Origin: Salinibacterium amurskyense
Lineage (GTDB): Bacteria > Actinomycetota > Actinomycetes > Actinomycetales > Microbacteriaceae
NCBI RefSeq assembly: GCF_002797685.1
Contig: NZ_PGFH01000001.1
Location: 124,001 to 188,000 of the forward strand
Direction: 5' to 3'
Length of the DNA: 64,000 bases
The translations under genes and the position numbers were made by a program. Shown piece after piece: positions 33,714 through 41,210 of the stretch (position 1 is the first letter of the stretch; every line of letters starts with the position of its first letter). The notes under the pieces are model-generated. The model was given only the letters and a program-made list of their open reading frames with translations, was not told the DNA's origin and did no database searches.

Positions 33714-34597
33714 ACGAACTGAACACCACCCCGGAACGCCCCACCATCGAGCCTCAACGTTTCTACACCCGCTTCACCGACACCGGCTTTCTACACGTCG
33801 GCACCTTCACCGGCATCACCCTCAACGGCGAGCGCCGCTACTTCATGTGGCAGACGGATGCGTGGAAGGAGATCTACCTCTCAGGGTTCGAGTACTACCG
33901 CGATGACGATGACACCCACTTCGCGGAATCCAGTCGCGTGGACGTGCAGCAGCTCAGCCCTGGCGCTGTCGAGACAGAACCGGGCGGCGGGAGCTTTCTT
34001 GACGCCTACTTTGGCCACGATCTCGACGACCCCATCAATCAGCAGGGGCGCACGAAAAAGGCTGACGAACTCGAGGCGCACATCAGCGACGCCGACAACG
34101 AAGACGAGGAAGACGACATGCTCATGACCGAGGTCGACGCGATGGTGCAGCACGGCATAGCGGTCGGCATTGCGACGATCGCCCACCGCGGGCAGCTCGA
34201 CAAGCTCGGCTACGACTACATCGATCATCCGGCGCGGGTTGCCGAGAGCTTCGATTGGCTGAATGAGCCGGTCGAGCATTGCACCGCGTGGCTGCACGAT
34301 GTGATCGAAGACACCGACATCAGCGCCTCCGACCTTCTGAAGGCGGGGATGCTTCCCGAGATCGTGACGGCAGTCGAGCTGATGACCCGGCGGACGGATG
34401 TCGCTAACGCCGACTACTACGACCGCATCCGCCAGAACCCTGCTGCTCTCGCGGTGAAGCTCGCGGACATCAACGACAACCTCGCCGATTGGCGCTTTCG
34501 CAAACTCGACTACGACACCCAGGTGCGCTTGTCGAACAAGTACTTCCACGCGCGGCAGCTTCTGCAGCCCGCGACGGACGAAACGGAGAACTCATGA
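33710..34597 (+). CDS. SpoT-like HD-domain protein with unknown N-terminal domain
   Basis: This 295-residue protein has an unknown N-terminal domain (residues 1-130, with aromatic-rich GERRYFMWQTDAWKEIYL) and an acidic linker. The C-terminal half resembles the HD hydrolase of SpoT/MESH1: HRGQLDKLGYDYIDHPARVA near residue 160, LHDVIEDT near 196 and VKLADINDN near 250. The metal-binding H, HD and D positions are all present. Substrates may be (p)ppGpp or another nucleotide. It overlaps both neighbours by ATGA. The phosphatase-glycohydrolase gene follows. Confidence 0.85.
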   Translation: MNELNTTPERPTIEPQRFYTRFTDTGFLHVGTFTGITLNGERRYFMWQTDAWKEIYLSGFEYYRDDDDTHFAESSRVDVQQLSPGAVETEPGGGSFLDAYFGHDLDDPINQQGRTKKADELEAHISDADNEDEEDDMLMTEVDAMVQHGIAVGIATIAHRGQLDKLGYDYIDHPARVAESFDWLNEPVEHCTAWLHDVIEDTDISASDLLKAGMLPEIVTAVELMTRRTDVANADYYDRIRQNPAALAVKLADINDNLADWRFRKLDYDTQVRLSNKYFHARQLLQPATDETENS

Positions 34598-36009
34598 AAT
34601 TCACCTCTGCACAGAACGACCGCGCCAGCGGCGTCATGCTCGCGATGGCCTGTGGCGATGCGCTCGGCGCCGGCTACGAATTCGGCCCGCCCTTCGAGGG
34701 CGAGGTGCTCATGAAGGGCGGCAACGGCTTCAACTGGGCTCCCGGCGAGTGGACGGATGACACCTCCATGGCCATCCCGATCCTGCGGGCTGCGGCATCC
34801 GGCCTTGACCTGCGCGACGAGGGGGTTCTCGACGAGATAGTCGCTGCGTGGGTCGACTGGGCGACAACGGCACCGGACGTCGGCGTGCAGACCAGCGGGG
34901 TGCTCCGCGGTATCGAGCCCACGGCATCCGCAGCTCGCGCCTCGGCCAAGCGTATCCACGACGCCCGCGGCCGCAGCGGCGGCAATGGCTCGCTCATGCG
35001 CACGGCGCCAGTCGCCCTCGCCTACCTCAAAGACCCGGCCGGGCTGGCCGAAGCCGCTCGTGCGATCAGCGATCTCACCCACTTTGACGAGGATGCCGGC
35101 GACGCCTGCGTGCTCTGGTGCCTCGCCATCCGTCACGCGATCCTCACCGGCGAAGCGGATGTTCGAGTCGGGCTCTCGGCGCTGGACCCCGACCGCGCTG
35201 CACTCTGGTCCGACCGCATTGACGATGCCGAGACGAAGCAGCCCCGCGACTTCACGAAGAACGGCTGGGTTGTCGAGGCATTGCAAGCGGCCTGGTCGGC
35301 GATCGTCAACGGTGAGGGTCTCGTCGATACTCTCGAACGCGCGGTGCGCGGCGGTCGTGATGCGGACACCGTCGCCGCGATTGCGGGCGGCCTCGTCGGC
35401 GCCCAGTGGGGACTCTCCGCGATTCCCGCCGCCTGGCAACGCATCGTGCACGGCTGGCCCGGGTTGCGCAGCCTCGACCTCGTTCGTCTCTCCACCGAGG
35501 TGCTGCGGGGCAAGCCGACGGAGGAACGCATTGACTACGCCGGGTACGGCGACATCTCGACGCTCGTGCAGCATCCGCACGACCCCGGCGTGTGGCTCGG
35601 CGCGGTCGGGGCTCTCGATAATCTTCCGCCCGAGGTGGATGCCGTGGTGTCGCTCTGCCGCATCGGGTCGAAACAGGTGCCGGCCCGCATCCGCGAGCGC
35701 CTCGAGATCCGTCTGATCGACAAGGTCGACCCCGCCGAGAACCCGAACCTCAACTTCGTTCTGGCGGATGCCGCGGATGCCGTCGCCACCCTCCGCGCCG
35801 AAGGCCACACGGTCCTGCTGCACTGCGTGCAGGCGCAAAGCCGCACGCCCACGGTCGCGGCACTCTATGCGGCCCGGCACCTCGACATCCCGATCGACCG
35901 CGCCCTGTCAGAAGTCTCGGCAGCACTGCCGCACGCTCGCCCCAATCGCGCGTTTCGCGCAGCGCTCCAATCCCCTGCGCTCACAAACTCGCGCTCGGGG
36001 CGCAGCTAA
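34594..36009 (+). CDS. ADP-ribosylglycohydrolase fused to Cys phosphatase domain
   Basis: This protein of 471 residues has two enzymes in one chain. Residues 1-310 are an ADP-ribosylglycohydrolase: ACGDALGAG, the metal site WTDDTSM, GGNGSLMRTAPVAL and GRDADTVAAIAGGLVGA. Residues 330-460 form a dual-specificity/rhodanese-type phosphatase with the loop HCVQAQSR near residue 410, that is C-X5-R. The pair would remove ADP-ribose and a phosphate from the same or related products. The start ATG overlaps the HD gene stop; a longer in-frame start at 34489 lies within that gene and is rejected. Confidence 0.92.
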   Translation: MKFTSAQNDRASGVMLAMACGDALGAGYEFGPPFEGEVLMKGGNGFNWAPGEWTDDTSMAIPILRAAASGLDLRDEGVLDEIVAAWVDWATTAPDVGVQTSGVLRGIEPTASAARASAKRIHDARGRSGGNGSLMRTAPVALAYLKDPAGLAEAARAISDLTHFDEDAGDACVLWCLAIRHAILTGEADVRVGLSALDPDRAALWSDRIDDAETKQPRDFTKNGWVVEALQAAWSAIVNGEGLVDTLERAVRGGRDADTVAAIAGGLVGAQWGLSAIPAAWQRIVHGWPGLRSLDLVRLSTEVLRGKPTEERIDYAGYGDISTLVQHPHDPGVWLGAVGALDNLPPEVDAVVSLCRIGSKQVPARIRERLEIRLIDKVDPAENPNLNFVLADAADAVATLRAEGHTVLLHCVQAQSRTPTVAALYAARHLDIPIDRALSEVSAALPHARPNRAFRAALQSPALTNSRSGRS

Positions 36010-36032
36010 GCAGCGCTCGAAATTTCACATTC

Positions 36033-36048
36033 TATGCGTATACGCATA
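36033..36048. promoter_or_regulatory. Operator of the HTH/nucleotidyltransferase pair
   Basis: TATGCGTATACGCATA is a perfect 16-bp palindrome. It overlaps the expected -35 region of a promoter with TACACT at 36059-36064, so it is likely the autoregulatory site of the HTH protein. Confidence 0.65.
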
Positions 36049-36100
36049 ACCGCTGGAGTACACTGGACTTCAGCACTCGTGACTCGAGAAGGGAGAACCG

Positions 36101-36700
36101 ATGCCACTCGCAGCCGAAACGATCCGCACCGCTCGCACCCGCGCGGGGATCAGCCAGGCCGCTCTCGCTCGTCGCGCCGGTATCGCGCAGTCGACCATCA
36201 GCCGGATCGAGCACGAAGAAATCGACCCGACCTGGGCGACGATGCAAAGCCTGCTCGCTGCCACTGGCTGGGCGATTAACCCACAGCCGACAGCTACCGC
36301 ACAATTGCTTTCGCCGGAGACGGTATCTCGGGCGATGGCGCGAAGTCTGCGCAAAGCCGACTCGGAGTCAGCGATCCGAGACCTCACTGAGGGCGTAGGG
36401 CGCCTGATTCGAGCCGGTGAGGCCGGTGAGAATGTTCCCGAGTGGGCCATAGCGAAACCCTCGAAGCCGATCGGGATCCCGCTCTGGGACACCTTCCTCT
36501 CGACCGCATTTGCGTACGGGCTCGAGCGTGCAGGCCAAACACCACCTCAGTGGATGCTCGATGCACCGTCATTGCCGCACGAGACCTCACCCGGTGACGA
36601 CCCCGGTCCAGAGTTTCGGCAGTGGTTGCGAGCGCGAACACCGCCGGTTTTCCTCAACAAGAACATCCTCTCGCGGGCTGAAGACTGGGCGATCGCGTGA
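36101..36700 (+). CDS. Xre-type HTH protein, likely antitoxin/repressor
   Basis: This 199-residue protein has an N-terminal Xre helix-turn-helix (residues 5-60, ARTRAGISQAALARRAG and TISRIEHEE). The C-terminal 140 residues are not recognised and are rich in Pro and Trp at the end. It precedes a nucleotidyltransferase with a four-base GTGA overlap. The arrangement fits an antitoxin-repressor controlling its own operon through the palindrome at 36033. GGGAG precedes the ATG. Confidence 0.82.
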   Translation: MPLAAETIRTARTRAGISQAALARRAGIAQSTISRIEHEEIDPTWATMQSLLAATGWAINPQPTATAQLLSPETVSRAMARSLRKADSESAIRDLTEGVGRLIRAGEAGENVPEWAIAKPSKPIGIPLWDTFLSTAFAYGLERAGQTPPQWMLDAPSLPHETSPGDDPGPEFRQWLRARTPPVFLNKNILSRAEDWAIA

Positions 36701-37269
36701 GCGGCGGCTACCGTCAACTCAACGCGAGCGAGATCACGGAGTTGCTCGGCGAGCTCCTCGAGCGCGCCGATGCAGAGGGCCTCAAGGTTGATGCTTACAT
36801 TATCGGCGGCGCCGCGATGGCAATTCATTTGGGCCGTGACCAGCTCACCCCCGACGTCGATGGCCTCTTCTTCCCGTTCGAGCGCGTCAAACTCATCGGA
36901 AGACAAATGGCTGAAGAGCACGGCCTGGCTCCCGACTGGGTCAACGAGAATGCCCGCCCTTTCATTACGTTTGACACAACAGATCCGCGACATTTCGTGG
37001 AGGTCGAACTCCGCGGACACAAGCTTCGGCTTGCTTCGCAGCGCGCCCTTCTTGCCATGAAAATGGCACGGTATGCGCGCAAAGACTATGCAGACATCAC
37101 AGCGCTGATCCACTCATTAGGCCTCTCACTCCCTGAACAGATTGTCGACCTGACATACGACGTACTCGGCGAAGAGTCGTTATCGCTCACCGCAGGCCGG
37201 GATGATCTAGTGATATTGGCCGCAGAAGCATTGGCGCGTGTGAAGCGAGAAACCGAACCGCAGCGTTGA
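36697..37269 (+). CDS. DUF6036-like nucleotidyltransferase, likely toxin
   Basis: This 190-residue protein has a minimal nucleotidyltransferase fold: YIIGGAAMAIH with the GG motif, then LTPDVDGLF with the metal-binding D-x-D. It resembles DUF6036/AbiEii-type enzymes, which in some toxin-antitoxin pairs transfer nucleotides onto tRNA or proteins. The GTG start is coupled to the HTH gene. A toxin role is inferred from context; the pair may also be a phage-defence module, as it lies close to the defence island. Confidence 0.78.
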   Translation: MSGGYRQLNASEITELLGELLERADAEGLKVDAYIIGGAAMAIHLGRDQLTPDVDGLFFPFERVKLIGRQMAEEHGLAPDWVNENARPFITFDTTDPRHFVEVELRGHKLRLASQRALLAMKMARYARKDYADITALIHSLGLSLPEQIVDLTYDVLGEESLSLTAGRDDLVILAAEALARVKRETEPQR

Positions 37270-37303
37270 ACTTATAGCTGCGGGGCGCATCTCCCGAGCA
37301 ACG

Positions 37304-38239
37304 CTAATGCGAGCGATGATCCTGAATCGTCATCCGCGGCCCGAAGGCTGGCTTGCGAAAACCGGATGCCGTGATGAGCCGCACGACACGTTGACGGTGG
37401 CCGCGCCAGGGCTCGAGCAATTCGAGCATCCGCTCATCGTCGACGGGTTCGCCAATCAGGGCCCAGCCGACGACGGCAGCCAGGTGGTAATCGCCGACGC
37501 TGGGGCTGTCGGGGTCGGCGTGGGAGCGCTGCATGGTTTCGGCGGCCGTCCACACGCCAACGCCCACGACTGATCGCAGCGCGGCCTCGATGCGCGGTCC
37601 GCCTCGCCCCCAGTCGGCGGTGCGCTCAAGGGATGCCGCCACTTGTGTCGCCCGCATCACGGTCGCCGAGCGCTGCGGCCCGACTCCCGCGCGGTGCCAC
37701 TCCCACGACGGAATTCGCGCCCAGCCCTGCGGGGTCGGCACCACGCGCATTCCGGCCGGAGCTGGCCCGGGCGCCGGCGAACCATGCTTGGTGACGAGGA
37801 TGCGCCACCCCCGCTTCGCCTCAATCCCGGTGACTTTCTGCTCGAGAATCGCCATCACGAGCGCTTCGAACACGAGCTTGGTGCGGGTGAGCCGCAGGCC
37901 TGGGTTCTGCCGCTGGGCCTCAGCCGCGAACGGAAGCGCCGAGATATCGAAGTCGCTCCAGTCGTCGCCCTCTCCCAATAACTCGGGAACGCTGTCGATC
38001 GCCCACTCTGCTCCAGCGCCCCACGCGGTGCACTCCACATGCGACTGGTGCTGCACGAGACGCAAAGTTGCGGGACCAGCAGGGGTGAGCATCGTGCGCC
38101 AGATGCCCGCGTCATCCACTCGCATCGTCGGGTCACCGACACCGCGCTTGAGCGGTCGCAGCGTCGCGCGAACATCGACGGGCCGCCCGGGCGCAAAACG
38201 CATGCGCACCGGCTCGTCGACGGCGAGCGCGAAGGTCAT
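37304..38239 (-). CDS. AlkA-like DNA-3-methyladenine glycosylase family protein
   Basis: This base-excision repair enzyme of about 311 residues belongs to the HhH-GPD superfamily. The helix-hairpin-helix is LRSVVGVGVWTAAETMQ, and the catalytic Asp follows in SVGDYHL. The N-terminal 130 residues form a beta domain as in AlkA. It removes alkylated purines. The ATG at 38239 is preferred over the GTG seven codons upstream because TAATCT lies seven nucleotides before it. No obvious anomaly. Confidence 0.88.
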   Translation of the reverse strand: MTFALAVDEPVRMRFAPGRPVDVRATLRPLKRGVGDPTMRVDDAGIWRTMLTPAGPATLRLVQHQSHVECTAWGAGAEWAIDSVPELLGEGDDWSDFDISALPFAAEAQRQNPGLRLTRTKLVFEALVMAILEQKVTGIEAKRGWRILVTKHGSPAPGPAPAGMRVVPTPQGWARIPSWEWHRAGVGPQRSATVMRATQVAASLERTADWGRGGPRIEAALRSVVGVGVWTAAETMQRSHADPDSPSVGDYHLAAVVGWALIGEPVDDERMLELLEPWRGHRQRVVRLITASGFRKPAFGPRMTIQDHRSH

Positions 38240-38246
38240 GAGCCCT

Positions 38247-38252
38247 AGATTA
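38247..38252 (-). promoter_or_regulatory. -10 box for leaderless glycosylase gene
   Basis: TAATCT on the minus strand lies seven nucleotides before the ATG at 38239. It decides the start of that gene. Confidence 0.5.
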
Positions 38253-38268
38253 CGCGCCACCCCTGACG

Positions 38269-38274
38269 TAGAGT
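38269..38274 (+). promoter_or_regulatory. -10 box for leaderless mini-ORF
   Basis: TAGAGT lies seven nucleotides before the ATG at 38282, which puts the transcript start on that ATG. Confidence 0.45.
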
Positions 38275-38281
38275 TTCACTC

Positions 38282-38314
38282 ATGAAACTGGTTCCCGGCG
38301 GCGGTTCGCGATGA
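38282..38314 (+). CDS. 10-codon leader ORF coupled to small membrane protein gene
   Basis: A frame of ten codons, MKLVPGGGSR, begins at the predicted transcript start and ends in a TGA that overlaps the ATG of the next gene as ATGA. This would let a leaderless ribosome reinitiate on the following gene, which has no clear ribosome site. It may be only a translation-loading device; a product role is not implied. Confidence 0.4.
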   Translation: MKLVPGGGSR

Positions 38315-38679
38315 CCACCTACAGCGCCATGCTCCTCCTCGGCGCTTATACCGGGATGCTTCAAGTGGATGCCCGCAAGCCGCGCTCCAGTCGGCCCGCC
38401 CTCGTTGGCAGTGTGCTTGTCATCGCTGCCGCAGCGGTCTTCATCTTCAGCTTCGACCGCACGAACTGGATCGCGCCGTTCGTGTTCTTCGGCTGCCTGT
38501 GGCTGTCGTCGGCGCTCTACGCCGCTTGGGGCTGGACCAACCGCTTTCCCGAAGCCGGAATGTCGTTCTGGGCGTTTTTCGTGCGCGAGCTCTACGACAA
38601 CTCCTTCACAGCAAAGCAGTACGCCACGATGCTCGACGACCGCGAACGCTCAGAAGCCCAGAGCGCCGCCGCTGACTAA
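38311..38679 (+). CDS. Small membrane protein, 122 residues
   Basis: The family is not recognised. Two or three membrane segments are visible: a short N-terminal hydrophobic part, ALVGSVLVIAAAAVFIFSF, and WIAPFVFFGCLWLSSALYAAW. The C-terminal 45 residues are soluble and mixed charge. Its stop codon supplies the first bases of the next gene's -10 box. It is probably an inner-membrane protein of unknown role. Confidence 0.7.
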   Translation: MTTYSAMLLLGAYTGMLQVDARKPRSSRPALVGSVLVIAAAAVFIFSFDRTNWIAPFVFFGCLWLSSALYAAWGWTNRFPEAGMSFWAFFVRELYDNSFTAKQYATMLDDRERSEAQSAAAD

Positions 38680-38682
38680 ACT
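38677..38682 (+). promoter_or_regulatory. -10 box overlapping the stop codon
   Basis: TAAACT begins at the TAA stop of the upstream gene and ends six nucleotides before the ATG at 38689. Confidence 0.5.
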
Positions 38683-38688
38683 GCACTC

Positions 38689-39093
38689 ATGCTCCTCTTT
38701 GTCGGCGCGATTGTCGGCGGCCTCCTCATCGGGGTCGTCTATGCCAAGGTGCATGTGCCCGCCGCGCAACGCCTCCCCCGCGTCGGCGCGATTCTGCTCG
38801 GCTTCGCCGGCGCGATGGGCGTGCTCTTTCTGCAGCCCGATGAAGCATCCGGCCAACAGGCGCTGGTCACCCTCGTCGCCTATGCCCTCAGCTTCTTGCT
38901 GGCCTCGACACTGGTGCGCGGCATTCTCTGGCACCGGTTGCTCCCCGAATCGGGCCGCACTCTTGCCCAAACCATTGGCCGCGTCTTCCTGCGCCCCGAC
39001 GAGATCTACGACGAGTGGATGCTCTTCCTCCAGTCCGAGGTCGCCGCCGCCACCGCAGCCGAAGAGTCTGCCGAAGAGTCTGCCCCCAGCTAA
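38689..39093 (+). CDS. Small membrane protein, 134 residues
   Basis: The family is not recognised. Three hydrophobic segments fill the first 85 residues (for example LLFVGAIVGGLLIGVVYA and LVAYALSFLLASTLV). A cytoplasmic helix and an acidic Ala/Glu-rich end (EESAEESAPS) follow. The start ATG has a leaderless promoter. It has no obvious link to TrhO, which follows with its own promoter. Confidence 0.7.
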   Translation: MLLFVGAIVGGLLIGVVYAKVHVPAAQRLPRVGAILLGFAGAMGVLFLQPDEASGQQALVTLVAYALSFLLASTLVRGILWHRLLPESGRTLAQTIGRVFLRPDEIYDEWMLFLQSEVAAATAAEESAEESAPS

Positions 39094-39099
39094 CAGCCG

Positions 39100-39105
39100 T
39101 AAACT
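39100..39105 (+). promoter_or_regulatory. -10 box for leaderless trhO
   Basis: TAAACT lies six nucleotides before the GTG at 39112. Confidence 0.5.
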
Positions 39106-39111
39106 TGCCCT

Positions 39112-39999
39112 GTGGCTGTCCCTAAGATCCTTCTCTTCTACGTGTTCACGCCGCTGGCCGATCCGGAGGCTGTGCGGCTGTGGCAGCGTGACCTCTGCGA
39201 GTCCCTCGGGCTCGGCGGTCGCATCATCCTCTCTAAAGACGGCATGAATGGCACCGTCGGTGGCGAGCTCAAAGATGTGAAGCGTTATGTGCGCAAGACG
39301 CGCGAGTATCCGGCGTTCAAGAACATCGACTTCAAGTGGAGCGAGGGTCAGGGCAACGACTTCCCGAAGCTCAGCGTGAAGGTGCGCGACGAGATCGTTA
39401 GCTTCGGAGCTCCCGGCGAGCTGCAGGTCGACGAAAACGGCGTGGTTGGCGGCGGCACCAAGCTCAGCCCCGAAGAACTCCACGAACTCGTTGCCCGCAA
39501 AGACGTGACCTTCTTTGATGGCCGCAATCCCATCGAGGCGGCAATCGGCAAGTTCACCGATGCGATAGTTCCGGATGTCGACACCACTCGTGACTTCGTC
39601 GCCGAACTCGACAGCGGCAAGTACGACCACCTCAAAGACACACCAGTCGTCACGTACTGCACGGGCGGCATCCGTTGCGAGGTGCTCTCCTCCCTCATGC
39701 GCAGCCGCGGCTTCGGCGAGGTCTACCAACTCGATGGCGGCATCGTTCGCTACGGCGAAAAGTACGGCGACTCTGGCCTCTGGAATGGTTCGCTATACGT
39801 CTTCGACAAGCGCATGGCCATCGACTTCACCGCCGATACGCAAGCAATTGGCGAGTGCTACCAGTGCGGCACGGCTACCAAGCGCATCGAGAATTGTCAC
39901 AACAAGGCGTGCCGCCAGCAATTCGTGGTGTGCGACGAGCACGCCTCCACCACGGCATGCTCCGAGCATCCGATCGCCAGCCTCTCCCCTGTTAAATAA
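39112..39999 (+). CDS. trhO: tRNA uridine(34) hydroxylase (rhodanese type)
   Basis: This 295-residue protein matches TrhO (YceA), which hydroxylates uridine 34 in tRNA using oxygen; this is early in making 5-oxyacetyl- and methoxyuridine. The N-terminal domain ([13 protein letters not shown]) is followed by a rhodanese domain with the active Cys in YCTGGIRCE near residue 182. A Cys-rich tail ([20 protein letters not shown]) is typical. GTG start with leaderless promoter. No context partner for it is seen. Confidence 0.92.
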   Translation: MAVPKILLFYVFTPLADPEAVRLWQRDLCESLGLGGRIILSKDGMNGTVGGELKDVKRYVRKTREYPAFKNIDFKWSEGQGNDFPKLSVKVRDEIVSFGAPGELQVDENGVVGGGTKLSPEELHELVARKDVTFFDGRNPIEAAIGKFTDAIVPDVDTTRDFVAELDSGKYDHLKDTPVVTYCTGGIRCEVLSSLMRSRGFGEVYQLDGGIVRYGEKYGDSGLWNGSLYVFDKRMAIDFTADTQAIGECYQCGTATKRIENCHNKACRQQFVVCDEHASTTACSEHPIASLSPVK

Positions 40000-40066
40000 C
40001 GCACGAAGTTAACATTTTCTGGTTTTCGTGGCTTTCAGGCCTAGATGAATGCGCCATGATGGGTTC

Positions 40067-41092
40067 ATGAAGATTGGAATCCTGACCAGCGGTGGCGACT
40101 GCCCCGGGTTGAACGCGGTTATCCGTGGCGTAGTGCTCAAGGGCACTCAGGTATACAACAAAGAGTTCGTGGGATTCCGCGACGGTTGGCGCGGTGTTGT
40201 CGAAGGCGACGCCATGCCCCTCGAGCGCAAAGACATCCAGGGCATCTCGAAGCAGGGTGGCACCATTCTGGGCACCTCGCGCACGAACCCCTTCGAAGGC
40301 ACCAACGGTGCTGACACGGTTCGCGAGAACATGGAACGTCTCGGCGTCGACTCCCTCATCGCGATCGGTGGCGAAGGCACGCTCGCTGCTGCCAAGCGGT
40401 TGACGGATGCCGGAATCAAGATTGTCGGCGTTCCCAAGACGGTAGACAACGACCTTTCCGCCACCGACTACACGTTCGGCTTCGACACTGCCACGCAGAT
40501 CGCCACCGACGCTATGGACCGCCTGCGCACCACGGGTGACTCGCACGGCCGCTGCATGGTCGCCGAGGTTATGGGTCGCCACGTCGGCTGGATCGCTCTC
40601 CACTCGGGTATGGCTGCCGGCGCACACGCCATCCTCATCCCCGAGCAGAAGACGAGCATGGCGCAGATCGTGGAGTGGGTGAATTCTGCTCGCGACCGCG
40701 GCCGCGCTCCCCTCGTTGTTGTTGCCGAAGGCTTCACCCTCGACACCATGGACGACGCACACTCCGAGCGCGGACTCGACGCCTTCGGTCGCCCCCGCCT
40801 CGGCGGCATCGGCGACCAGCTCGCCCCCGAGATCGAAGCCCTCACTGGCCTCGAGACTCGTTCGACCACTCTGGGTCACATCCAGCGCGGTGGAACCCCC
40901 AGCGCCTACGACCGCGTGCTCGCAACGCGCTACGGTCTAGCTGCGGTCGACGCCGTCATCCACGGACGCTGGGGCCGCATGGTGTCGCTGCAGGGCACTG
41001 AGATCACCAACGTGGCGTTCGAGGATGCCCTCGGCAAGCTCAACACGGTGCCTCAGTCGCGCTACGACGAGGCCGCCATCCTCTTCGGCTAA
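40067..41092 (+). CDS. pfkA: 6-phosphofructokinase
   Basis: This 341-residue group III phosphofructokinase adds phosphate to fructose 6-phosphate in glycolysis. Motifs: SGGDCPGLN, GGEGTLAAA, PKTVDNDL and MGRHVGWIAL. The Gly in GGEGT with Lys in PKTVDND is the pair described for ATP-using actinobacterial enzymes; a PPi-using enzyme usually has Asp at the first site. Start ATG at 40067; CATGAT six bases upstream is a weak -10. A strong terminator follows. Confidence 0.93.
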   Translation: MKIGILTSGGDCPGLNAVIRGVVLKGTQVYNKEFVGFRDGWRGVVEGDAMPLERKDIQGISKQGGTILGTSRTNPFEGTNGADTVRENMERLGVDSLIAIGGEGTLAAAKRLTDAGIKIVGVPKTVDNDLSATDYTFGFDTATQIATDAMDRLRTTGDSHGRCMVAEVMGRHVGWIALHSGMAAGAHAILIPEQKTSMAQIVEWVNSARDRGRAPLVVVAEGFTLDTMDDAHSERGLDAFGRPRLGGIGDQLAPEIEALTGLETRSTTLGHIQRGGTPSAYDRVLATRYGLAAVDAVIHGRWGRMVSLQGTEITNVAFEDALGKLNTVPQSRYDEAAILFG

Positions 41093-41104
41093 AACTATTC
41101 ATCC

Positions 41105-41150
41105 AGCGCGAGTGACGCGGGCACCGGCCTGCGCACTCGCGCTGTCTTGT
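41105..41150 (+). terminator. Terminator after phosphofructokinase gene
   Basis: A 10-bp stem (AGCGCGAGTG with CACTCGCGCT) carries an inner helix with one G-U pair and a four-base loop; GTCTTGTT follows. It starts 13 bases after the stop codon. Confidence 0.7.
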
Positions 41151-41198
41151 TCGCGCACCATCGCAGTCGCGCCTGAGCCAGAACTCAGCCTGCGGTTC

Positions 41199-41204
41199 TA
41201 GGCT
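41199..41204 (+). promoter_or_regulatory. -10 box for leaderless MDR reductase gene
   Basis: TAGGCT lies six nucleotides before the ATG at 41211. Confidence 0.5.
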
Positions 41205-41210
41205 GACGGT

